NCBI RefSeq assembly: GCF_026262505.1
Contig: NC_067206.1
Location: forward strand, 1,860,001-1,924,000
Length of the DNA stretch: 64,000 nt
DNA from: Trichomonas vaginalis G3
Lineage: Eukaryota > Parabasalia > Trichomonadida > Trichomonadidae
Direction: 5' to 3'
Under the pieces are notes generated by a model. The model saw only the letters and a program-made list of their open reading frames with translations. It had not been told where the DNA came from and did not search any database. The translations under genes and the position numbers were made by a program. Positions 1 through 7,875 of this stretch are shown here, in pieces. Numbering within the stretch: the stretch's first letter is position 1; every line of letters starts with the position of its first letter.

Positions 1-719
1 TTGACAAATACCATCCAACAAAACTGACATCTGACTGTGAAAGTTCTTTCAAATCAGACGATATTAAAAACTATCTGCGTTCAAAAAATGTAAACCAATA
101 TTTCATTGTCGACCAAAACCATTCTGCTCTTGGTGTCATTGACAGTTGTATAAAAATCTTAAGAGACTTAAACCAACCACAAAGTGGTGAGGTAGATGAA
201 ATGTCATATGACGACAAGTATAGACATTTCTCCATGGCAAAGATGAGACAAGTTTTAAATATTTACAATACCCGTAAACAAAAAGGTTTGGGAAACCATT
301 CCCCTGAAGAAATGAAAAACAACCCTGACTTAGAGAAAGACTATATATTTAATAGTTTAGTCAAAAGAGACAAACAAGAAAGAATGCCAGGCTTCAAACT
401 TAAGAAAGGTGACAAAGTAAAAATAGAAATACCTAAACGCGACCCATATGAAAATACTATTGACTATGACAACAATGGGAACCCGACAGGTACTCACATT
501 CGTGTTCGTAAAAATAGAAGAAAGTATACAAGAGAATATTATGAAGTTTTAGGCAAACATGGCAAAATGTACAGACTGCAAGCAGAAGATAAAACTACTA
601 TTGTCAGACCTCGTTTCAAACTTGTTAAGGTTCAAGGTGGTATACTTTCAAAGACAGTTCCTAACAAATATAAGACAACTCCTGACGAATATGCTAAAGA
701 AGTGGAACATGACGACTAA
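1..719 (+). pseudogene. Maverick rve-type integrase, C-terminal part (element A)
   Basis: This is the C-terminal part of a retroviral-type (rve, RNase H fold) integrase, which inserts Maverick DNA into the host genome. The open part at 201-719 gives 172 residues: a helical linker, then a basic SH3-like region with DKVKIEIPKRDPYENTIDYD and an R/K-rich segment, as expected for the DNA-binding tail of Maverick integrases. Upstream bases match the catalytic-core region of the copy at 25797-26755 on the opposite strand. It ends four bases into the convergent tail-fibre gene. The gene is a fossil, cut by the window edge and broken. Confidence 0.75.
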
Positions 720-2014
720 GCAATTCTATACCATGCACAAACTGTCATGTAAGGTGGCATGTATTTTTTACCTAGTCCTGTAGATGTTGTTGTAAAAGTA
801 TGTTGGTGGTTTCCTCCTGGTTCAGTTTGTCGAAAAGTCTTTTTTGCTGAATGGTTATAATCTGGAGATAAAACGTCATAGCCAGCTTCATATTCTGAGT
901 TGTATAATGGATGGTCTCGTAATGAGTGGCTATGGTCGCCAGAAAAGTTTGTTGTACCAGAATGACTATGTGGTGGCAAGTTGTCGACAGATATCGTTTT
1001 ACTTCCACCTGTTTTCTTTGGAGTGTGTGCACAATACAAAAAACTTTCGAATATTTGAGTCCAAGTTCCAAAACCAAGTACTACTTCTGGTCTGGTAGAG
1101 TTCATTGACGTATAAATAGAACCAACCGGGTAAATGGTTTGAAGTATTTCTGTCTTTAATGTTTGAAGCTCTGTTTTGTCTGCTTTCTTGTCATATAAAT
1201 CTTGAGCAGTGAATTTAACTTTATTTTCATCCTCCATGACATAAACATCTCTACATCTAATGTCTTTCATCGTTGTTATGTCATCCTCCGATGTTAAACC
1301 TTGTGGAAAGTTAGGAGGTTTCCAATCTAATACATCCCCACCAGTTTCTTCAACCGTTCCTTCAATATTTTCTATACCAACAGTTGCGAAGAAGCTATGT
1401 GTATGTCCAACGTCACTTTTCCTGTTTAAGGTTTCTTGTAAGTTTGTAATATTTGCAATGGTATGTGTATGTCCAACGTCACTTTTCCTGTTTAAGGTTT
1501 CTTGTAAGTTTGTAATATTTGCAATGGTATGTGTATGGTTCTTATCCGCTTTAAGGTCTAAACATCCTGAAACCCACCCTGTATCGGCTTTACCTTTTAA
1601 AATCTTTGTTGTCCGTTCATGGTACCATTCAACCCTTTCTATAATTTTTTCATCTTTTTCATTCACATATTCCTTATCTGCCTTCTTCACTAACGCACTA
1701 GCCACACGTGCTAACTCATCGTCAACATACTCTTTGTCAGCTTTGTTGTCAATATCTGCTTTCAAAAGAAGTTCTTTTATAGGCTTCTCGTTTAAAGTTC
1801 CTTTTGTTGGATTTACACAGACAGTATGGTTCTTACTGTCTTGAAATAGAAACTCATCTGTCAATGGGTTTAATGTCAGTTTTAAGTTTCCTTCTTTCAA
1901 TGACTCAGATATCTTAGAATAGTTTGAAAAGTTTGTTGTGTTCTTATTTAGAGCTTGTATAATGAGTTGTCGGTTGTGTTGTATTTCTCTCATAGACGCT
2001 GTTTCTTTCGACAT
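716..2014 (-). CDS. Phage-type tail-collar fibre protein (element A)
   Basis: This 432-residue protein looks like a trimeric receptor-binding fibre. The N-terminal 90 residues (MSKETASMREIQHNRQLIIQ...) are shared with element B. The shaft is built of KAD.(E/T)YV and HTHTIANITNLQETLNRKSD repeats, typical of phage fibre shafts. The C-terminal third has a phage tail-collar pattern: PVGSIYTSMNSTRPEVVLGF, then a histidine-rich SHSGTT/GDHSHS/GGNHQHT tip and a final YMPPYMTVCAWYR. The two HTHTIANITN units are near-exact 69-base tandem repeats at about 1399-1529. It ends tail-to-tail with the integrase. The tip differs from that of B although the rest is nearly the same. The frame reads whole. The receptor role is inferred from phage relatives. 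Confidence 0.75.
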   Translation of the reverse strand: MSKETASMREIQHNRQLIIQALNKNTTNFSNYSKISESLKEGNLKLTLNPLTDEFLFQDSKNHTVCVNPTKGTLNEKPIKELLLKADIDNKADKEYVDDELARVASALVKKADKEYVNEKDEKIIERVEWYHERTTKILKGKADTGWVSGCLDLKADKNHTHTIANITNLQETLNRKSDVGHTHTIANITNLQETLNRKSDVGHTHSFFATVGIENIEGTVEETGGDVLDWKPPNFPQGLTSEDDITTMKDIRCRDVYVMEDENKVKFTAQDLYDKKADKTELQTLKTEILQTIYPVGSIYTSMNSTRPEVVLGFGTWTQIFESFLYCAHTPKKTGGSKTISVDNLPPHSHSGTTNFSGDHSHSLRDHPLYNSEYEAGYDVLSPDYNHSAKKTFRQTEPGGNHQHTFTTTSTGLGKKYMPPYMTVCAWYRIA

Positions 2015-2032
2015 TTTTATTCTAGATAAAAT

Positions 2033-2881
2033 ATGCTTTCAATAGAAAAAGAAAATTCAAGAGTTGCTACAACTAAACCATTAGATGAACTTTTTACGAA
2101 TGTCGGTCAAAAGTTTGAGACAGAGACCGTAAAGCATGAAGGCTATCGTTTTGACTACCCATTGAGATGGCTAAGAGACCCATCCGTCACAAAAGCTATT
2201 GGCTTTCGTAGAATGAAGTTCATTTCAGAAGCCATACATGGTTTCCCATTTACGGTCGCTTTTGAAGTTCGATACTATAACAAAGAAAAACATACGTATG
2301 AGAAATTTGAACAGGGAAAACTTTTACAAGTTAGTTTGCTTGTAAACTTAGAAACAACTCTTCAAGCTTTTCAAGAAAAAATAAACGATATCTATCTCGA
2401 ATATGCAAAACAGTACAACATTGACGAAGGAGAGTACCATCTCGATATTATATATGACAGGAAAAATGCAACTGTTAAAATCAATAGAATAGAAGACCTT
2501 GGAGAAGACGTTTATATTTCTACAAAATATAACAACTTGGCATGGTATAGATTTTTGAGGATGTTAAATCAGCCTGCAGAATATCCAGTACACCCGAACT
2601 TTTATGAAGTCGAAAACCCTAATGGAACATATGAAAATGTTTTCGACTCAGATGCTATTATAGTTCATGCTTCATTTTCTGGTGCACAAAACTCTTTTTT
2701 ATGCTTGGCAAATGACTTTTACGAAAAACCTACAAAGCTATATGAACCACCGAGTGGAAGTATTTCAGACTTTCAAGTATGGTTTACAACAGATGGAAGA
2801 AAGAGAATAGTTCCATTATACCATGCGTTTTACTTAGAACTTAGTCTCATATACAACTACTATCGAACGGTAAAAATATAA
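2033..2881 (+). CDS. Conserved Maverick protein, candidate minor capsid (element A)
   Basis: This 282-residue protein starts 18 bases from the divergent fibre gene, so both probably share the short AT-rich promoter between them. It has no motif I can name with certainty. The pattern is beta-rich, with a C-terminal block HASFSGAQNSFLCLANDFYE followed by EPPSGSISDFQVWFTTDG and a hydrophobic end. That resembles a single jelly-roll minor capsid (penton-type) protein, which Polintons are known to encode. A near-identical copy is at 23596-24444 and a diverged paralogue at 28722-29582. The frame looks whole. The capsid assignment is an inference from fold-like pattern and genome context, not from a motif match. 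Confidence 0.6.
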   Translation: MLSIEKENSRVATTKPLDELFTNVGQKFETETVKHEGYRFDYPLRWLRDPSVTKAIGFRRMKFISEAIHGFPFTVAFEVRYYNKEKHTYEKFEQGKLLQVSLLVNLETTLQAFQEKINDIYLEYAKQYNIDEGEYHLDIIYDRKNATVKINRIEDLGEDVYISTKYNNLAWYRFLRMLNQPAEYPVHPNFYEVENPNGTYENVFDSDAIIVHASFSGAQNSFLCLANDFYEKPTKLYEPPSGSISDFQVWFTTDGRKRIVPLYHAFYLELSLIYNYYRTVKI

Positions 2882-2884
2882 TTT

Positions 2885-3127
2885 TTAATACGGTTGAGGT
2901 GTTGGATTTGGTTGCCAACTTGACTGTGGTGCAGGTTCAGGCTGTTGTATAACAGGAGCTTGTTCTTCTGGTTCAGGGTCTTTAGGTATAATACCAACGA
3001 ACTGACCTACTCTTTTACCAATATTTTTGACTCCGTTCCAAATTCCTCTTCCGACAGATTTTATTCCATTCCATATACCTCTTCCAACATTTCGAAAGAA
3101 GTTTCCTATTCTTCCAAAGAAACCCAT
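2885..3127 (-). CDS. Small basic amphipathic virion-type protein (element A)
   Basis: This 80-residue protein starts MGFFGRIGNFFRNVGRGIWN and has two GRGIWNG(I/V)K repeats, then a proline/glutamine-rich tail. Short basic amphipathic proteins of this kind are common in adenovirus-like and Polinton particles (pVI/pX-like core or membrane-active proteins). Related-looking proteins start MAAGFFKKLWD at 18905 and 19166 in element C. It is convergent with the 282-residue gene and separated from it by 3 bases. The virion role is inferred. Confidence 0.5.
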   Translation of the reverse strand: MGFFGRIGNFFRNVGRGIWNGIKSVGRGIWNGVKNIGKRVGQFVGIIPKDPEPEEQAPVIQQPEPAPQSSWQPNPTPQPY

Positions 3128-3145
3128 TTTACTATATGTAAAAAT

Positions 3146-3507
3146 CTAATGTCCGCCTAGTCTCTTACGTTTCCTGTTGAGTTCCATAGCATTCTTTAAC
3201 TGGAGCTCATACATTCTGTTTCTCCTCTGGTAGAAAACATACTCTGGGTCAACTCCTGTGTTTCGCGTCATCTGCATAGAGTTGTTTAATCCCACTTCGG
3301 GTTTGTATAAAACTCTTTCCATCTCATATTTGCATACCATGGTGGTAAGCCTAACGCAGCGTCATTTGACATGGCAGTTTGCATTTGTACATCTGTTGGC
3401 ACTTGACCATAGTTTGCCATTGCAGTTTGTATTCTAACTTCATTTGGAATATTCTCTGGGTTTGGTTGTCCAGGTTGCTGTGCATTCGCTAAGTTCTGTG
3501 AGTCCAT
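3146..3507 (-). pseudogene. Small conserved Maverick protein, fossil (element A)
   Basis: This coding remnant of roughly 110-120 residues begins MDSQNLANAQQPGQPNPENI, then has a repeated (I/M)QTAM(A/S)N unit and an aromatic PPWYANMRWKEFY stretch, and ends basic (RKRKRLGGH). The same gene occurs at 22963-23326. I do not recognise the family. The Q/N/P-rich start and basic end would fit an internal particle protein. It looks broken about once. Confidence 0.45.
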
Positions 3508-3531
3508 TTAATTATTAGATAAAAATATCTC

Positions 3532-3663
3532 TTACGAGTACATATACTGAACATTTGCAGGCATTGGTTCATCTTCATATTCTCTATATCTTTCTGCCAC
3601 GTCAAATAAATAAATGACACAATGGAAAAAACCTAAAACAAGTAGTCCTATTTCAAACAACAT
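3532..3663 (-). CDS. 43-residue single-membrane-span protein (element A)
   Basis: The reading frame gives MLFEIGLLVLGFFHCVIYLF then DVAERYREYEDEPMPANVQY and a stop. The first 20 residues form one strongly hydrophobic segment, followed by an acidic tail, as in a tiny membrane protein. A relative lies at about 22808-22941 in element B. Small membrane proteins are common in large DNA virus-like genomes, but no specific function can be assigned. Confidence 0.45.
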   Translation of the reverse strand: MLFEIGLLVLGFFHCVIYLFDVAERYREYEDEPMPANVQYMYS

Positions 3664-3689
3664 TTACTTACCAATAAAATTTCTTTGTT

Positions 3690-4462
3690 ATGACACTTTC
3701 TCCAGTTTATATAGGACCTCTCTCATATTCTATCTTGTCATATCTAAACTCATAGTCATGTATGTCCTCTAACCATCTCATAACATGGTTTCCAAACCAC
3801 TTTTATCGGATGTAAAGTAAAAGCATGGATGGTTATGTAAAACGTCTAAAGTTTCTAAAGAGTCTCTCAAAGTCCAGTCTACTTGGTATTGAAAGAATCT
3901 TGTGTATATAGAACGGCGGGTACTACTATAAAGAAAACATTTTCCTTGTCTTTATATTTTTCATACAACTCTGTCCAACGACATCTCACAAACTCTATAC
4001 CCTCATATATTTTTCTATGTTCTCTTTGAAAACCTTTGTATAGTTAAGATATAAAACTTTTGACATAAGTGTTTCAATGTCATGAACTCTTATAGAACCA
4101 CTATACAATAGTCTAGAAGATATACTATCCCAGTCAATATACTCTGCTTTTTTCAAAACCTCTCTGACAATATTTTTCTTATCTAATGGTATACGTTCCA
4201 TCTTACCTATAGGTTTTCTTTTAACTCTTTCAATATTTGTTTGTGTCTGGTATATGTTTGAGACGGTTCATATAGTCGAAGTCATTGCATATAATCTTGA
4301 GTCAGGAAATATTGTATGGCACAAATGAGATATATAGAAACTTCCACCGAACAAGTCTACAAATGTTAGACCATTCGGTAGTTTCTTAAGTTCTCTCAAT
4401 AGAATATCTTTACATTTACTCTTATTTCCAAAGAACGGTAACGGTGGTTTTGTAAAATTCAT
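3690..4462 (-). pseudogene. D12-class (Dam-like) N6-adenine DNA methyltransferase, fossil (element A)
   Basis: The N-terminal 64 residues read MNFTKPPLPFFGNKSKCKDI, with LTFVDLFGGSFYISHL further on. The FGNK and FVDLFGGS motifs match the S-adenosylmethionine binding start of D12/Dam-type adenine methyltransferases. The remaining coding-like sequence down to about 3690 is collinear with the copy at 22018-22790. Family members methylate adenine in DNA and often protect virus DNA from nucleases or mark it. The gene is a fossil with several breaks. Confidence 0.6.
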
Positions 4463-4489
4463 TTATATATAATAATAAAAATGTTTTTC

Positions 4490-5660
4490 CCTGAAAAGTG
4501 ACAGAAAAGTGACAAAACATGAAAACTACTCGGTTAAGGTTTTTGACAGATGTTTTATTGTGACTTCTTCGTAAAGACTTTGTTGAGACTTCTTCGTAAA
4601 TGACCCAAAAATATATTTTAGGGTAGAAGGGTATATCTACCCTCTTTTCTACCCTCTTTTCTACCCTCTTGAATTTTCATGAATTTCTTCGTAAAGACTT
4701 TGTCAAGACTTCTTCGTAAAGACTTTCTTGTCTATGTTTTGTAAAGTTCTTCGTAAAGACTTTGTAAAGACTTTGTAAAGACTTTGTAAAGACTTTGTCA
4801 AGACTTCTTCGTAAAGACTTTCTTGTCTATGTTTTGTAAAGTTCTTCGTAAAGACTTTGTAAAGACTTTGTAAAGACTTTGTAAAGACTTCTTTGTAAAT
4901 GTTTTCAAGACTTCTTCGTAAAGACTTTGTTGAGACTTCTTCGTAAAGACTTTGTAAAGAAAGTTCATGAAAATTCAAGAGGGTAGAAAAGAGGGTAGAA
5001 AAGAGGGTAGATATACCCTTCTACCCTAAAATATATTTTTGGGTCATTTACGCTCATTGTCTATGTTTTGTTGAGACTTCTTCATCTAATTTCTCATGAA
5101 CTTTCTTGTCTATGTTTTGTAAAGACTTTGTCAAGACTTCTTCGTAAAGACTTTGTTGAGATTTCATCGTAAAGACTTTGTTGAGATTTCATCGTAAAGA
5201 CTTTGTTGAGATTTCATCGTAAAGACTTTGTTGAGATTTCTTCGTAAAGACTTTGTTGAGATTTCTTCGTAAAGACTTTGTTGAGACTTCTTCGTAAAGA
5301 CTTTGTAAAGAAAGTTCATGAAAATTCAAGAGGGTAGAAAAGAGGGTAGAAAAGAGGGTAGATATACCCTTCTACCCTAAAATATATTTTTGGGTCATTT
5401 ACGCTCATTGTCTATGTTTTGTTGAGACTTCTTCATCTAATTTCTCATGAACTTTCTTGTCTATGTTTTGTAAAGACTTTGTCAAGACTTCTTCGTAAAG
5501 ACTTTCTTGTCTATGTTTTGTCAAGACTTCTTCGTAAATGTTTTGTTGAGATTTCTTCATAAAGACTTTGTCAAGACTTCTTTGTAAATGTTTTGTCAAG
5601 ACTTCTTCGTAAAGACTTTGTTGAGACTTCTTCGTAAAGACTTTGTTGAGACTTCATTTA
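4490..5660. repeat. Minisatellite block with nested inverted repeats (element A)
   Basis: About 1.1 kb is made of 15-30 base units around GACTTCTTCGTAAAGACTTT and TTTGT(C/T)(A/G)AGA. A longer module (GAGGGTAGAAAAGAGGGTAG then ATATACCCTTCTACCCTAAA) is present twice in one direction (about 4975-5046 and 5323-5400) and once inverted (about 4597-4680), so a hairpin of roughly 75 paired bases can form. The same short unit recurs in element B at 29700-30650. Element B lacks this block at the matching place, having only about 110 bases there. The repeat translates in several frames, but those frames are not genes. Confidence 0.85.
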
Positions 5661-5666
5661 TACTAA

Positions 5667-5714
5667 ACATCAACATCAGGGCTAGAAGGCACGAAGTGCC
5701 TGGAAGCCCCACTA

Positions 5715-5751
<37 letters not shown>
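5667..5751. repeat. Terminal GC-rich hairpin and T35 tract of element A
   Basis: An outer GGGCT...AGCCC stem encloses an inner AGGCAC-GAA-GTGCCT hairpin (5687-5701), followed by CCACTACC and 35 T (5717-5751). The mirror image (A tract, then GGTAGTGGGG and the same hairpin) starts element B at 21808. The sequence identity between A and B stops here, so this is taken as the end of the family-1 element. A target-site duplication could not be assigned. Confidence 0.6.
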
Positions 5752-5752
<1 letters not shown>

Positions 5753-5985
5753 GATCTCTCTTTTTGGTCATCAATATCTTTTGAGATCTTAATTGAACGT
5801 GTTTGATTCGACTTTGAGAAGAATAAATTCAAAAATCAAAGTTCTCAAAAGATAATTGAATAACTAGTTTGATAAGCGCCAAAAAATCGAAAAAATATCA
5901 CTGACAAATAGAATATCTATTGCATTTTCCCATTTTTTTCTTTTGAGATTAACTCCTGTCATTTTCAATTCTTTTTCAATTCTAT
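5752..5985. other. Host intergenic DNA
   Basis: AT-rich sequence right of the T tract of element A. I see no gene, RNA or repeat in it. Confidence 0.5.
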
Positions 5986-7030
5986 TTAAGGGTGCACCCG
6001 TATGTACGTTTATTTGAGAGGAGGATGATTACCCTCTCAATTTTGAGGGATTCGTTAGTTTATTTTCTCGATGAATATGCAATAAAATTTGATTTTTACC
6101 TTATCAATATACTTCATATAATATACACATGTTCATGTAAAAACTTTTTTCCAAAATCCTCAGGAATTAAGGGATTTTTGAATTTTAAGAATTTTTTTCG
6201 AATTTTTTCGAAAAAAAAATATTTTCAGAACAGCCTTAACGGCTAAGATTTAGGAACAATGTTAAGTATCAAAAAGAAAGGAGGTCAGATATAGACAACA
6301 TATATCGTTGAAGGTTGAAAAAATCTCTAATATTTGAGCCCAAAATTTCAAATTTTAATTTTTTGAAAAAAGAGGCCACCCATATGTACGTTTATTTGAG
6401 AGGAGGATTATATTTTTGAAAGGGTGAAACATTATGAATATGTTAATTATATAATAATATGTATTATTATAAAAAAGAAAAAATAAAGCACGTTAAAATT
6501 TTTCTTCTTGATTTTTTACAAAATCTACTTAGAATTATGCAAAATATGACTAAATAATTATAAATTTCAAGTTAAATTTTAATTTTGATAAATAATTTAA
6601 ATTTCAAAATATCAAGTTCAGTTCGACTATGTATGTAGTAATTCCTCAATAAAGTGCCAAAACCCTATTAAAATATATGAACATTTTCAACATTTTAATG
6701 TTTTTATTTAAAAATTTGTTGGAATATGAGCTTCAAACAATTATTATGTAAATAAAAATAATTAAATATATGTATTTATTCGTATTACAACCGTAGTAAG
6801 TCGATTCTTCCTTTCTTCTACTGAGATTTGAATTTGATTTCGAATTGTAAAGAGATTCAAAGGGAAAATACTAGCGGATAAAAACTACCTCCATGAAAGG
6901 GTCATAATGGAGTCAAGTTGTATTTTTTGATATTTTTTGCTTTTCGAGCCTAAATAGGTAGCCAAGATAATGCCTAAAAATAAGGTTCTAAATTCTGAAG
7001 TTTACATGATCCTCTCGTGTGCACCCTTAA
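5986..7030. repeat. Possible small nonautonomous DNA element with TTAA ends
   Basis: The left end TTAAGGGTGCAC (5986-5997) is matched by its exact reverse complement GTGCACCCTTAA at 7019-7030. Just inside each end is GAGAGGA followed by a short AT stretch. A 32-base sub-terminal sequence (ACCCGTATGTACGTTTATTT, then GAGAGGAGGAT, at 5996) is repeated at about 6378-6409. The interior is AT-rich with no long frame. TTAA at both outer ends recalls TTAA-targeting elements such as piggyBac relatives, but no transposase is present and no second copy is in the window. Confidence 0.35.
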
Positions 7031-7875
7031 CCGGCTAATAATTCATCATATTTGCTCGTTCCCTTTATTATTTCTCATTTTATCCCATGAGATTTTTCAA
7101 ATTGCTTTCAAAATATAATCATCACAAATTAATTTTATATAAAAGACTTTCGTTCAAGACCTTTGTTCTATTATATTGGTATAAAAATTAACAAATTGTC
7201 GAAAATTTGTACCTCTAACCCAAAATAATTTTTCAAAGCTCTTTTTCCCAATTTCTCAAATTTCCAAGTTTTCCAATATCTTTCCTCATACGTATTTATC
7301 TATTTCTTATTCAATTTATTTTTGAAAGGAATATTTTTAATGCCATTTTTTTTATTTATTTTGAAAACAAGTTGCTTACATTGACATTATCAATTGTTTT
7401 ATTATGTTTGCATAACATTTAACAGTCTTCTCAAATAACGTTGACTTCGTTTCAATTTTTCACACACTCTATAGTAACACTATTTCTATTAAGTTCCTTA
7501 TTCTTCTATTAACTTATATTGACTAATTCTTCTTCTCAATATTTTTGAATCTTGAAATTTTATATCATTTAGCTAAATTCCTTTAGCTTTTTATTTTTTA
7601 TTTTATTTTAATTTTTTTTTTTTTAATTTTATTTTTTTTACTGAAATTATTATGTTACTCACTTTATTATATAAACAAACATACATTGCTTTTAATGCTT
7701 GATATTGTGATTGATATTTTTAATAATTTTCCTAATTACCTGTGAAGCGCATTCTTGGGCAATTATTTTCTTCATGTTGCAACTATAATTGTCAAAATCA
7801 TAACTCTCAAGTTATATAGATATTTTCCCTGTAAGAATTAATAAACTTTTTTTTTGAAAACGATGCAATTTTCAG
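7031..7875. other. Host intergenic DNA upstream of the 703-residue gene
   Basis: Very AT-rich and pyrimidine-rich sequence with T runs at about 7608-7640 and 7849-7856. I see no gene or RNA here. The last bases before the start codon (TTTTCAGATG) may hold the short initiator region expected in trichomonads, but no clear consensus is visible. Confidence 0.4.

Larger units (their letters stand above)
1..5751. mobile_element. Maverick/Polinton element A (family 1), fossil, partial
   Basis: This is the right-hand end of a virus-like Maverick; the rest lies left of the window. Parts in order are integrase end (+), tail-collar fibre (-), a 282-residue jelly-roll-like protein (+), several small proteins (-), a D12-type DNA methyltransferase relic (-), a minisatellite block, and a GC-rich hairpin with a T tract. 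The same gene set in mirror order lies at 21808-26755 (element B) and is nearly identical, so the insertion looks young. It is a fossil with a few breaks, mainly in the integrase, methyltransferase and one small gene, while the fibre and 282-residue genes read through. Family assignment rests on the integrase and the shared capsid-type genes. Confidence 0.85.

Noticed and set aside
1260-1844. 194-codon frame opposite the element A fibre gene
   Set aside because: It is the antisense shadow of the fibre repeats (VCVCPTSLFLFKVS repeated).
4703-5600. Several frames of 60-90 codons with repeated SLYEEVxTKSL patterns
   Set aside because: They are translations of the short tandem repeat in several frames, have no ATG context or conserved end, and element B lacks the block.
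5717-5751. The T35 tract as the poly(A) tail of a retroposed copy (LINE/SINE)
   Set aside because: The tract lies beside the Maverick hairpin in both elements in mirror orientation, so it belongs to the Maverick end and not to a retroposon.
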